Made by a program: the position numbers and the translations under genes. A DNA stretch of 64,000 nt. It comes from Tribonema minus. Lineage: Eukaryota; Sar; Xanthophyceae; Tribonematales; Tribonemataceae. The stretch is taken from contig JAFCMP010000540.1 in NCBI GenBank assembly GCA_017506865.1, forward strand, positions 578,776-642,775. Reading direction: 5' to 3'. Of the stretch, positions 35,501-47,100 are shown piece after piece (positions within the stretch are counted from its first letter, which is position 1; each line of letters starts with the position of its first letter). The notes under the pieces were generated by a model. It saw only the letters and a list, made by a program, of their open reading frames with translations. It made no database searches and was not told the origin of the DNA.

Positions 35501-38500
35501 TTGATGATATGATATGAGGAGGGTGGCTGAAGCAGCCGATTGGTGTCGATGAGCTGGCAGGGGGCGACATTCCTGCAGTGAGAAGTAGAATTAAGATTAA
35601 AAGAGGTTGGTTTAGGGTTAGGGCAGCGGCAGCTGATGATATGACATGCACGGGGTGGCTGAAGAAGGCGTTTTGTGTCGTAGAGCAGTTTAAAACTTGC
35701 GCATGCAGTCAGCGTCAGACCAGCTGGCTGCTGAAGCTGATGCAGTCGGAGTCAACTGTTGAAGAAGCACGCTTTTCTGGCCATCCTTGAACGGCGCTGA
35801 TGTTGCGTGCCAAGGAAATGTTCAATTCACGATTGCGCGCCAAGGGAGCGATGCAGGTAGGGGAGCCCGCTCTCTCAAAGTTGCACTCCGCCTCCTTTTA
35901 ATAATACCAACTTCATTTTTGTGGTCGCCGCAGCTGCTGATGGCAGGCAATCCGTCAGCGACGCTCCTGGCGAGGGCACAAACTTCAAGCGGCGACGCCC
36001 CCTGCCCCCTCGGCGCCGCCGTGGTCTGCGCCCCCTTGGAGGAGCTGATGCTCAACCAGTGCGGTCTGGCACGGTGCGCCAGTCTGCCGGCGGCGCTTGA
36101 GCTATTTCTGACAGGTAGGAGTAAACTAGGTGTGCCTATGACAGGTAGGGACATGCAGGGCAATAACCCCGCAGGTGCGTTGAATTGACAACACCTGGGT
36201 GCACGCACGCTTTGGCACTGGCAGATGTCGGGTGGCTTTACGATCTCTGTCGCCAGTCTGCCGGCGGCGCTTGAGCTGTTTCTGACAGGTGAGAGGGCTA
36301 GGGTTACAGTGGTTGTGGATTTGCGCAGGGTGAGGATACCACGGCCACTCTGATTTCGTCACATGATATTATCTTTGTGACGTAGCCAGCGGAGGCTGAA
36401 GGTTCCCGTGTCTGCCACCTTGCTGCACTGAAGTGCTGCATGGTGCATGCAGCACATGTGCTCTTCACTATCGTCCAACTCACGTAGACCAGGCAGCAGG
36501 CGAGAATGTCGGCCAATTCAATGCATCCATGTGGAAAACTGCAATCGTACCAGCGAGCACACATCACACAATCGGACGTATCATACCCTGGCAGGTTTGC
36601 GGTGGGTCCTGCCAACTTCAACTTCATGAGGAGAGTCACACTGTCCGCTGGTATGCGCAGAGCCGAGTGGCCTCCCTCAAGCAGATGCTGACTTTGGCAT
36701 ACGCTACACACAGCATGTGAGGTTGACGCTGGCCTCCATACCTTCTGGACCTGTGCACAATGTAGAAGTATGCAACGAGGGCATGTACTGATGAGCTGGA
36801 GGGGTATGTGGGTATATGCACATGACGGCGCTCTGTTGGTTGTGCATTCGTGCGGCACTTTGTGCGAAAACGACATGCATGTGCACACTACGGCAGCATC
36901 GCATGAGCTGGAGGTGATGCAGTCAGGACAACTCATCAGGTACAGTCATTCCATGATTCTCCGCATGCACACCTGTGGCAATTTGACCCCCATGAGGAAC
37001 GTCAATCCCCTTCCCCCCAACCTACCACAGAAGCATATTGTTGTCAAGGCAAACACTCTGAGTCAGTATGACGACATGTTTTCATACCGTTGCTTGCTGC
37101 CGCAGCTCCAGAGTGCAAGCTCCAGTCGCTGGACCTGTCAGACAATGGCCTGTCCTCCCCATTTTTAAGGTGAGGACACACTCCTATGCTCGTGCAGCAT
37201 CTTCAAAAGCGTGTTTCATCTGCAGCGCGCTCCGTGTCTTCAGTCTGCACGCCACTGCCGCTGCTTCAATCCATTCCGGTCACACCTGCATGCACCGTGC
37301 GCATCTGTTTGAAGTCTGGAGTCAGCAAGCGGTTCCCATCCATAGTGCGCAGCAATGCCCCCCCCCCCCTTGCCCTGCCCGAACCCTAACCCCAGCCCAG
37401 CTTTACCCTGTTGCCACTTTACCCCAGCTTCCCAGCTTGACGGTGGTGGTGGCCGGAGTAGCATCTCACTCTCGATTCAAGGCTGGCGCACAATGCGGCT
37501 GCGAAGCTTCAGAGCACACCCCCTTCACCAAACCGACCGCACCAGCTGGGACCAGAGCGCACTGCTATGTAGATGGCCTGTCCCAGCCCGTTGAGATCTT
37601 CAACAGAACTGACGAGACCCCTAAACCACTGGCCGCAGCCACAATTCCCTGGCAGGAAGAGGCACTGGACAATGCAGCAACGCTCATCAGGTAGGACGAG
37701 GCACTCGACAATGCAGCAACGCTCATCAGCACTCGCCCTCTGCCAATGCCCGCCTCCGTTGGCCGCTGGCTCCCCGTGTGTGGCGCGCGCAGCTGCGTCG
37801 GCGCGGCGCTCGCGCGCAACGCCAGTCTCACGTGCCTGCTACTGGGCGGCAACAACTTCAACTGTGAAGGTGGTGACGGCGGCGTGCGCCACCTGGCGCG
37901 GGGGCTCGCTGCCAATACGCACCTGCAGGTGAGGCACGGCTCAGTTATCTGTCTGCGTGCACATTCCTGATTTGAACAAGAGAAATGATGCTGCTGAAAC
38001 ACGCGGCATTTTGGCCCACAAGAGGCTCACTGGCCAGCAAGGATGCGCGCCTCACCACCGGACGCCGTTCAAGAGTTATGAATTGGTGGCAAAAGTAAAT
38101 GCAGTGATGCTGCTGTCACTGCGAGCCCCAAGCATAGGGCACACGCGATATCAGCAGGGTGCTGCGCCAGGAAATGTGTACCGCCATGCGCTGCGTGACG
38201 TGGCGTGTGACAGGTGCTGTGCGAGTTCAATGGGAGCGCGACACTGCGCAGCGGGCCATGTGCGCTGACTCGCGGTAACGATGAACTTCTAGCGGTGACT
38301 TGCCACATCCCGTGCTGACGCCGCGCGGATCTCTGTTCAGTGCACCCACGCATCTACCTGATATCTGTGTAGCAGCACAGACAAACGCGTGCTCCAGCTA
38401 CGCTTGCGTGCATGCGTGTCCATTCACTGCCCAATCCCCCAAACTGTATCCCCCCCCCCCCCCCCCCCCCCCCCCCCGCCCACTTGTACCGCTGCTCGCT

Positions 38501-41500
38501 GCCCTCCCCCCTCCCCCAGGAGATCGATCTGAGCGACACGAAGCTCGTGTGTAGCAGCGTTGCGGAGGTGTGCGTAGGCATCACGGCTGAGTCGGCGCTG
38601 ACACGCGTCAGCCTCGCCAATGTGTCGCTGCGGCGGCGCGGCGCGCAGGCAGTGGCAGAGGCGAGTCATCGCAGCAGTGCTCTGCGGCATCTCATGCTCA
38701 GCAGACCTCTACTCGAGAGCACCGCTAGTGATGGTGGTCCCCGCTGTTAACAATAGTGCCGGGCCAGTTCAGGTTCTACCGATTGGTGCCTGCGTGCAAA
38801 CTTCAAGTCACAGCAATGCACGCCCCAACTTCAAGCATATTAACGCCCAGCAGCGGCTGTCGCCGGTGGCGTTGCGTGGCGTGTGCACGCATCGGCGGCA
38901 CACAGCGCATACCTCGAGGGCTGACGACATTCAGCAGCATATTTGTACGCTATTGCAGTGTGCACTGTGCCATCCCAGCATAACGTGCAAGCGTCTGTGG
39001 TGTTCTTTTGGAAGCCTGTGTGCAATGCATCCCCCCCCCCCCCCGGAGGCCCCCACCCTGAGGCCTGCTTCGCCTCTCTTCTCAACAGTTCTACAACGAT
39101 TGTTTGCGTGCTGGTGCTGTGACTGTTCCACAACGAAGGCTGCGCGCAGCCATGTGCATCCAGGGCTCCGCAGGCGTTGTCATATCTGACACCGATCCGT
39201 AGACGCGCCGTTGCACGAGCGGATGGTGCGGCGTGTGAGCAGGCTCTGCTAGAGTTCAGTGCATGTCGATAGAGGCCTGCAGTTGCATACATAGAATGCG
39301 TGTCCAAAGGCATGTAGGCGTGTATTCTGAGGCCCCTGTCGCACACTCAGTGTGCGTTTCTAAAGGCTGCACAGATACTGCGTGCATGTTTGCTACGCCG
39401 CCGCAGACGTTTGAGCGTCCGCTTCATAGCGCGCGCAGATGATGCGGCATGCGAGCGAGCTCCGCAGAATTCTAGTGAATGTTTTCTGAGCCTTGGCAGC
39501 TACATACTACAAATATCATGTATATTTCCAAAGCTTCCTCAGATAGTCGGTGCATGTACCTTACCCCTCTCGCACACTACTCGTCTGGGTCGATGCACGC
39601 ACAGATGATGCGGCGCGCGAGCAAGCTGCGCCACCTGGACCTGTCGCACTGCACCATAGGCGTCATGGGCGTGGATTGCATCGCAGGTGCGAGCCCTAGC
39701 ACTAGGGTTTGACAGGGGGTTGAGGTTGTGCTTGAACTTCAATGTGGCGATTAGGGCGAGGGCGAGGAGATGAAATGAGGTAGGGCTAGCGTTGATTACG
39801 ACCCTGCCAACGCGCAGCGCTGAACATCAGCAACCACAAGCAAATAGTAATGACAGATCACATGCCCGAGCAGATGCCGCCGCCGGCCACCGTGCTATGC
39901 ATCTGGTAGGTTTGAACCCCTCTCCCCGCACGCCACCCCGTACCAGATGATTGTGACAGAAGCAGCATCGGTCCATACTTCAACAACCCACACACCCCAC
40001 GCATGCACCGCCCGCGCAGACGCAGCCGCCGGCCCCCCAGCCTAGATACCTTACAACTACCTAGTTACAATGCGCATTTGTTCTCATCTTGTGATACCTG
40101 CCAACCTTTGATATGAATGATGCCTTATCATGCATGCACCGTCCGCCCTTGCAGACGCCGCCGCCGGCCACCCAGCGCTGCAGACACTCGACCTGGCGGA
40201 GAACGAGGTGCGCGAGAGCGGCGGGCTCGCGCTCACGAGGGCCATCTTCAAGTGAGTGCACGCAGAAGAAAAGTGAAGTTGAAGACGGTGCTTGGCGTTG
40301 ATGATTATATGCAACAAAAGTTGAAGAACAATGAGAGAAGTTGAAGCTAGTACTTGGCGTCGATGTCCACGTTTAGACGCGTGCCGCAAGATGGCGGCAG
40401 GATTGCCTTACGCCTCGCGCCGTGCGATGCAGTCTGTTGTGCCACAACATACAGATTGCAGAAGCGTGAGACAAGTTGACAATATAAGATTCTGCGCCGG
40501 ACTTCGGCATCCACAGTTTGGACGCGTGCCGCGAAGCGATGGCGGGGTTTCATTGCGCCTCCTGCCATGCAATGCAGTGTACTGTGCCGGAACATACAGA
40601 TGTGCGGTAGTGCCGCCTCGGCGGCTGAAGCTGCGACGCGCGTGCCGCTGCCCAAGGCGCGACGGCTGGGGTTTGGGTCAGGCGTACTTACAGTTGGGGT
40701 ATTGGGTTTGAAGTTACACTTCAACTTCAACTCGCAAGGTGCGAGCTTTGCTCGGTCTGCCTCTTTGGGTAGAGCCTTCACACGAAACGCCACCGCAAGT
40801 ACTGTGCGACTCAGGATGGCGCCGTTGCCCTGTACTCGCGGTAACATTTGACTGAGCTGACGCATTTGCCGCCTGCCACAAACGCGAAGCGCTGCTGATG
40901 CCTGTCCGCGCCAACAGCACTCCACCATCAACCTACAGCTTGCTTTGTAGCCCAGAAACAATTCAACGACCGCGCCCTTTGCCATGCCACACCAGGGCAT
41001 GCCGCTGCGGAACCAGCAATGGCAGCGTTTCCTGCCGCAGCCAGCGGCCATTAAACTGACCGTGCCCCTTGAAAAATAGAAATGTGCAAAATTACATTCC
41101 GATCAACCGCACACCATAAGGCCGTATGAAACTGTGCTGACAGCGCTGCCGGCGCGCGCGCCGCGCATGTTGCCGTTTGACAGCGCTCCGCGGCTGGCGC
41201 GTCTGGACCTGTCCTTCAACTGCATCACGCAGGCGTGCGTGGACGAGTGGGCGGCGCACGGCCGCCACAACGACTCACCCAAGGTCAGTTACGGCACTTG
41301 GCACCTGGGCCCCTCCCCTTCCCCCTATTTGACCCTTGTCCCCTGGGCCCCTCCCCTTCCCCCTATTTGACCCTTAGGGAGGGGTATGTAGAGGGGGAGT
41401 CCCAGGGGACAATTACGGCACCAGTAACTGGCGTGGAAGTTACAGCACCACTGACTGGCGGCTCAGGCAGGGGTTTGGCCGTGGCCATTTGGACGGCACA

Positions 41501-42373
41501 CATGCGGGTGCACGCTAGTACTAATTGCTGAGCAAGCAAGCTCTGATCGATTCCTTGAAACTGTTGCTGCCGTCCTCGCCCCGTTCCCTCCCATCAACAC
41601 CGCATCGGCGCCCAAACTCGTAGACTATAGCATCGCTACCTTGCAGCCTGTAGTGGAAGGCAGTGGCACCACCCAGGGTGGGCTGCGGCATTAGACCTGC
41701 CTGCATTCCGGTTTCACAGCGGCATGCGTAGACTACCATGAGCAGCCGCTTCCAAACAACGCACGCAGACGCACTGAAGGTCCGCTGCCATTTGAGACGC
41801 TCAGCACGATAAACTTTCAGCGTCACTGCCTCATGAGCACTTTGGGTACACCATCACCCAACATCAATTACTTCAGAAGTACTCACGGCATCTCTGGTGC
41901 CATCGCTGCGTGTCAGCGCTCCACAAGACATCATACCTGCACGTTGTCACACGCCGCGGGAGACAGCGATCGCCTGTCCCCTTCCTTGCGCGTGGCGGCA
42001 GCTTCAGCAGCACACCCCAACAAAGGATGGCCGACTCTGACGTGTCGCAGTGGTGAAGCTCATGACAGCTGCGCGCTATGGGCCGGTCTCGGGCCTACTT
42101 GGAGCGCACGTGCAATGCTTCTGTTGATACCAGACACTCTTCACCTTCAACTCTTTGTCAAGCTGACTTCTCAAGTAAGCAAGAACTGTCTTGTAGGGGA
42201 GTGATCTTCAACTTTTCCTGAAAAAACACTCTTCAACTTCAACTGCGCAGGCCGCGCCCGCGCCCATGGGCCGCGAGCTGCTGGTGGAGCTACGCGGCAA
42301 CCCGCGCGTCGAGGCGGCGAGCCTGCCGCACCTGTCGCGCAACGGCCTGTCGCTGCGCTTCGCGGCGCGCTGA
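32550..42373 (+). CDS. RNI-type leucine-rich-repeat protein, at least 13 exons
   Basis: Exons that I can place: 32550-32639, 33179-33352, 33863-34018, 35299-35442, 35934-36114, 37106-37169, about 37226 onward (end unclear), about 37639 or 37695 to 37928, 38520 to about 38663, 39605-39686, 40155-40251, 41144-41283 and 42251-42373 (stop). Exons 1-6 join with matching phases, as do 39605 to 40155 and the last two. The phase from 40251 to 41144 does not close, so one exon is missing there. After an Ala-rich N terminus, repeats of the ribonuclease-inhibitor/NLRC type follow: CLDLSACGAGAQTLRVL, QSLDLSDNGL, LTCLLLGGNNF, EIDLSDTKLV, LRHLDLSHC, LQTLDLAENEV, LARLDLSFNCI. These are scaffolds for protein binding; the partner is unknown and no enzyme domain is visible. 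Introns carry many exon-edge echoes. Confidence 0.8.
32641..32763 (+). repeat. Echo of exon 1 end and TTAGGG tract
   Basis: The intron after exon 1 contains interstitial telomere-like units (GGGTTAGGGTTAGGGGTAGG, about 32677-32699). It also holds a diverged copy of the exon 1 end (32718-32763, CGTCACGCTCCTGGACAGCT) matching coding bases near 32599-32625. Confidence 0.6.
33926..34442 (+). repeat. Four tandem copies of the 3' end of RNI-LRR exon 3
   Basis: The segment CTTGAAGTTGGCATGGGTGA through the donor occurs as the true exon end (33930-34022) and again at about 34078-34172, 34236-34325 and 34381-34440. The first two echoes keep the coding-like sequence, the CTCCACTG or CTCCAGTG edge and GTGAGAG or GCGAGAG; the last is truncated. 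Period is about 155 bp. The copied unit includes the downstream intron (CTCATATA, GTAGGGTC), so whole exon-edge-plus-intron units were duplicated. Divergence increases away from the exon. Confidence 0.9.
34480..34920 (+). repeat. Degenerate TTAGGG-rich intron stretch
   Basis: Scattered TTAGGG, TCAGGG and TAGGGT units occur at about 34486-34510, 34866-34878 and nearby, in the same intron as the exon 3 echo array. I see no exon in this stretch. Confidence 0.5.
35421..35665 (+). repeat. Tandem duplication of the end of exon 4 plus intron
   Basis: A unit covering the exon 4 end and donor (CTGGCAGGGGCCGACATTCC, then GTGAGG) plus about 90 bp of intron with TTAGGG units (35465-35492) repeats at about 35540-35665. 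The second copy has a donor-like GTGAGA and a TTTAGGGTTAGGG remnant. Confidence 0.8.
36076..36296 (+). repeat. Echo of the end of exon 5
   Basis: The last about 40 bases of exon 5 with the donor (GCCAGTCTGCCGGCGGCGCT ... CTGACAGGT) recur at 36250-36293, with a GTGAGAG donor-like site in the copy. Confidence 0.8.
37659..37730 (+). repeat. 39-bp tandem duplication creating candidate splice sites
   Basis: GAGGCACTGGACAATGCAGC through ATCAG occurs twice, 39 bp apart (from 37659 and 37698). The junction ATCAG/GTAG gives both a donor-like GT and an acceptor-like GTAG. Reading straight through meets an in-frame TAG at 37692-37694. Using either copy alone keeps the LRR frame open (EALDNAATLIST). Confidence 0.7.
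38450..38477. repeat. Poly-C tract before exon acceptor
   Basis: A run of about 27 C precedes a pyrimidine-rich stretch and the CCCCCAG acceptor of the exon at 38520. Confidence 0.7.
39219..40050 (+). repeat. Acceptor-side echoes of the exons at 39605 and 40155
   Basis: Copies of the start of the exon at 39605 (ATGATGCGGCGCGCGAGCAA) lie at about 39221-39247 and 39436-39465. Copies of the start of the exon at 40155 (GCAGACGCCGCCGCCGGCCA) lie at about 39873-39892 and 40017-40040. All follow AG and sit upstream of the true acceptors. They are shorter and more diverged than the exons. Confidence 0.7.
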
Positions 42374-44128
42374 ACGGATGGCGTAGCACAGGCGCACGCC
42401 TACGCTCAGCTCTGTCGGCTGCGCTGCTTATGGCGTACTCTTTGCGTGTTGTGGCAGCAGCGGCGGCGGCGGTTCACGCAGGACCTGCGCTGTTCCCTAC
42501 TCTCATTGCTGTAGCTAAGCCGACATTAAATATTTCCTGCGACAGAGCGCTGCCTGCAGCGCGCCGGCGGCGGCTGCCGCGGTGCGCATTGGCACAGCCT
42601 TCGCCTGCACCAGTTGCCAGCGGCGTGTCTGTGCGCTGCGCACCACGCTGAGCGTTGACATGAGCGGCGGCCGCGCAGCGTGTTGCATGCGGCTCTCTCA
42701 TGTGGCGCCTGCGCCCTGATGCTGCAGCACCAACTCGCAGTGCAGCAGCGAAGAGTCTGGCAGCACGGCGCAGTATGCGCGTGCGCTTGCTGCGGCAGTG
42801 CGCGTTGGAAGAGCACTTTGCGAAGCGCTGAAGCAGTGTGCAAGGGCGCACCCAGCATGTGCAGGCTCGCAGCGACTGATGTCATGTCGCGTGACTCAGC
42901 CATGGTGCATCACTCAGCTGCCACTCCGCATCTGGCTCGCCAGAAGCGCGTGCGCATCATTGCGGGAGAATTGGAATTGATAGAGGCTGCGTGTGAAGCC
43001 TCCAACAATGCACCTTGCTCGGCACAGAAGTGAATCTGCGCGCTCATTGCATGCCTTTGCTGCACAGCAAATGTGCAAGTATTGCAGGCGCTCAGCAATA
43101 ATAGAAGTGCCGTGCTGCACACACACGAGTGCACGCTCCGCTCAAATGTGACCCTGCAATTGCTGGCAGCATGTACACAGGTGTATCTCATTGTTCACAT
43201 GGAGCAGATGCAGTTGTAGACCATGTGCTTCTTCTTGTTCACACAACTCCAGTTGCATTGCACAGCAACCAACCAGAACATGGAAGGCAGGGAGACACCC
43301 ATAGAAACTTGGAAAGGGTTGGTCACACTTTGCTTGGGGTTTGCAAATGTTGTTGTAAAGTTGTTGTGCTGTCCGGTAGACATGTGTGTTCGAGGTGTCT
43401 GAAAGGTAAACCAATCATAACATGACATCATGCTCCCTAGCGGTGTTCAAGCGTGCGCGCAAGAACACAGAGTCAGCCTCCCCACCGCACGACAACACAC
43501 ACAGTTGAAGGGGTGTTGAGTCGGTGGGGGGAGGGGGGGGGGGGTGCCCCCCTTGCACACTAACACAGTTTTCAGCAGCGCGCCACACACGACAAAAGTT
43601 GTGCGCGCACTGTTTCCGAATCAGCACGAGGCTAGCATACCTATCCGGTCCACTCCACAGTGTTGAAAATCGCAATGCTGCTGCCGCAGCTGCTTCGACA
43701 ACAACGCCCCCCCCTTCCCCCCCCCCCCCAGAGCCCCCTCTTCCACAGCAAACTGAACGGACAACACCCTGATAGGGGAAGGCCCCCCCCCCCCCCTTTA
43801 TCAAGTCCATCCCCACCGGGCGGCCGTGCCTCGTAACCTTCAGGCTAGCCGAGCCCGCGATTTGTACAGTCCCCCCCCCCCAATGAGGAAAATTTGCCCC
43901 TTCCATCGAACAAACACTCTGTTGGTCTACAGTTTGCCAGAGGATGCTCTCAAAGCTGGCTTGTGTTTTCGCTTCGCGCCTAACGCGGCGGCAGGGGAGG
44001 AGGGGGGGGGGTGGCTCTAATGGGCATCACAGCAATCCTCAAAAGGAAACCCTGAGGCCCCAGCACCCCCCCCCCCCTCCCCCCCTCTTCTCCTTCCCGC
44101 TGCTTTTCTTGCCCATGATGCACGCGCC
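42374..44128. other. Convergent intergenic interval
   Basis: This lies between the 3' ends of the RNI-LRR (+) and desaturase (-) genes. It contains several G or C homopolymers (about 43526-43550, 43709-43730, 43782-43798, 43871-43880, 44066-44085). No frame shows a protein family. Confidence 0.5.
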
Positions 44129-47100
44129 TCATGCCGATGGCTCCTGCACAAAGACGTACTTGTCGCCGCGCTTCTCTACCGCGGTGCAGTACTTGGCCAC
44201 GCGCTGCGCGGCAGAGAGGAAGAACGCGCGGAAAAACGCGGAACGTCAGGGAAAGCGCGAAAGACATCCTTCAGGTTGAGCGCTGATGTACTGCTGCGCT
44301 CAACTGCTCGCTGCCACCGGCATCAGCTAGTGGCAAGGCCGAAGGCACGAGGACAGGAGCGTTGTTCGCTCGTAATGGTCAGCTAGCAGCAAGGGCGAAT
44401 GCACCAGGAAGTGCGCGCGATTCGTGCATGCTGTATGTTGCGCAGGGGTGCACGCAGAGCCGCAGTCTATTGCCTTTTTGGGAGCAACACTTCAGCTTCA
44501 ACGTGTGCATCATACCTAGACCGGCATGACATGTCCCCGAGTTGCTTTTTTGACGTGTGGCAACACAAGGGCGCCGTTCTCCAAACATTTATCAATTCAC
44601 GAGACAACAAAGCAAGAAAAATGAGTGCCTACCAGTACATGAACTACCGTCGTCTCGGTATGGTAAGTTGACGTGGTCATACTTCAACTTGTGAATCACC
44701 CACAACACACCTTCCCCATGGCCTCACGAGAACATCAATTTCAAGCAAAGAAATGAGTGCGATCCAGTACAAAAATCACCAGCGCCTGGACCCAATCAGT
44801 CCGCACCACACACCTGAGATGGTCACATCCGCTACATACTTCATTTTGTGAAATGGTCACACTTCGTCACACTTCAACTTGTGACTCACCCACAGCGCCA
44901 CGGGGACAGGGGTGGGGTCGTACAGGTAGTGCTCCGGGAACGCAGCCCGCAGCGCCTCCGTTGCCTCCTTAGCACGGTAGTGAGGGATCTTGGACTCGAT
45001 GTGGTGCGCAACGTGCGTGGACCCAATCCTGCAAGTTCAACATATGAAAAGCGTGAGTGAAGCTCTTGTGACGCTGTTGAAGCAGCCAGCTCTCCCTGTG
45101 AGGCTGCGCTGCGCCGTGAAACACATGGGGTTCGATTTGCGAACCCGTCAATATGGCCATATTTGCAAGGCTGACACGCGCCTCTGCGTGCACGCGGCAC
45201 ACGTGAGGAGTTTGCATCTGAGCGGCGCCATCGGTAGAACGGATCCTGCAGCGCGTGAACTGACGCACATGATGTCCAGCCCATGAACTTCAACATATGA
45301 ACTCCCGTGAATTGACATCTGCGAGGTGTGAGTTACAGTACAGCACCAAGCTCAATGATTGAAGCTCAACATGCGGTCAGCGTGAGGCGCGCCCCGCAAT
45401 CACAGCGACAAGTACAGCGTCACAGCATAAACCTGACAATTTTTATCGCGGAGGGCGCACACGGCATGCCTACATACATGCCCTCATGCCACACCTAACC
45501 GCCTACCCTCACAGCGCGTATACCTACCCTGACGACGCGAATACCTTTTCTGACAGCCACGCACCTGTGGTGCAGGCAGTCGATGACTGGCCCATACAGC
45601 CTGTCTGAACCGACAGAATGCATGCCTACATGGCCTGATGGTGCGTATATCTACCCTCCCTAACGGTGCGTACCTACCGTCACGGTGTGTATACCTACCC
45701 TCACAGTGCGTATACCTACCCTCACAGTACGTACACCTACCCTCACGATGTGTATACCTACCCTTACGGGGTACGCACATGTGATACCTACCCTCAATGT
45801 GCGTATACGTACCCTCAAAGCAACCTACCCTCAAGACGCATATACCTACCCTCGCGCTATGCACGCATCTGTGGTGCAGTAAGTCGATGACGTGCCCATA
45901 CGGCCTGTCTATAAAGTGCATGGTACATAACATGCCCGCACGCCCCGCTACCCTCAAGGCGCATATACCTACCCTACCCTTACTTACAGTCACACACGCA
46001 CCTGTGGTGCAGGAAGTCGATGACGCGCCCGTACGGCCTGTCTATGGAGTGCATCGCGCCCTTGATGAACGAGAAGTTGTCCGACGCAAAGTGCGGCACG
46101 TCCGAGTTGGTGTGCTGCAGCCATGTGTACACCACGAGCCACGCGTTCACCACCAGATAAGGGCCGCCGTAGAGCGCTGCCACCGTTGCCACGCCCGAGT
46201 GCGCCGCCCAAGCCGCCAGCGCAGCCGCCGTCACCGCCACGCCCGCTGTGCTCGTCCACACCTGCGTGTTGTACGAGCGTCACATTCAATAGGGTGAGCT
46301 GACGTGCACAAGTTGAAGATTCCATGATAGGTACCATGAATACATGCAACACATGCAGTTGGGTCGACATGGGCAGTGGCTTATGGCCCTCGTGCGCCGC
46401 ATACGCCGCCAGCGCCGCCGCCGTCACCGCCACGCCTGCCATGATCATCCAGACCTGTCGTTTCGGCGTGAATGTGCCGCATGTTGGGTTGTGTTGAGGT
46501 CCAAAATCAAGGGTGTGTTTAGGTCCAAAACTTGAAGTTTCCGTAGTTTCAGTGATGCTGATGCGGCACATGTTTAGGTGTGTTTAGGTCCAAACGTTGC
46601 AGTTTCCATAACACAGCCACGTTGGAGGTTGAAAATTTGTGAACGTGCCCTCGTAGGCCTCAGAGCACACAAAAGCGTGTCATTGACATCAATTTATGAA
46701 TTTTGTTGCAAAGCACAACACGCTACCAGTGCTCTTTGCATACATTCTGACCATCACTTGCCACACACAGTGGTGGTGCAGCATGTCTGCGCAAGAATTC
46801 AAATATCCACTGACTCATGCACACTGATGTGCATATCTGGCATTAATATGATGATATGCATTTCTGGCATCAATCAGCAGTAACCTGTGCGAATACACAC
46901 ATACTTCTGTGTGATCCTGTCCCAAGTCCACAGCAGACATCCCAACACCCCTCAGTGGACACTTCGAAATGTGGAGGGTTTACAAGTTGCGTAGACTCTC
47001 CAATACATTTGGAGGTCCATGACTACAAAACTTGCTGTTGGCACAGAGCCGTGTCTGAATATCACACTGAGATGATGCAGTCCTTGACGACAACTTGACG

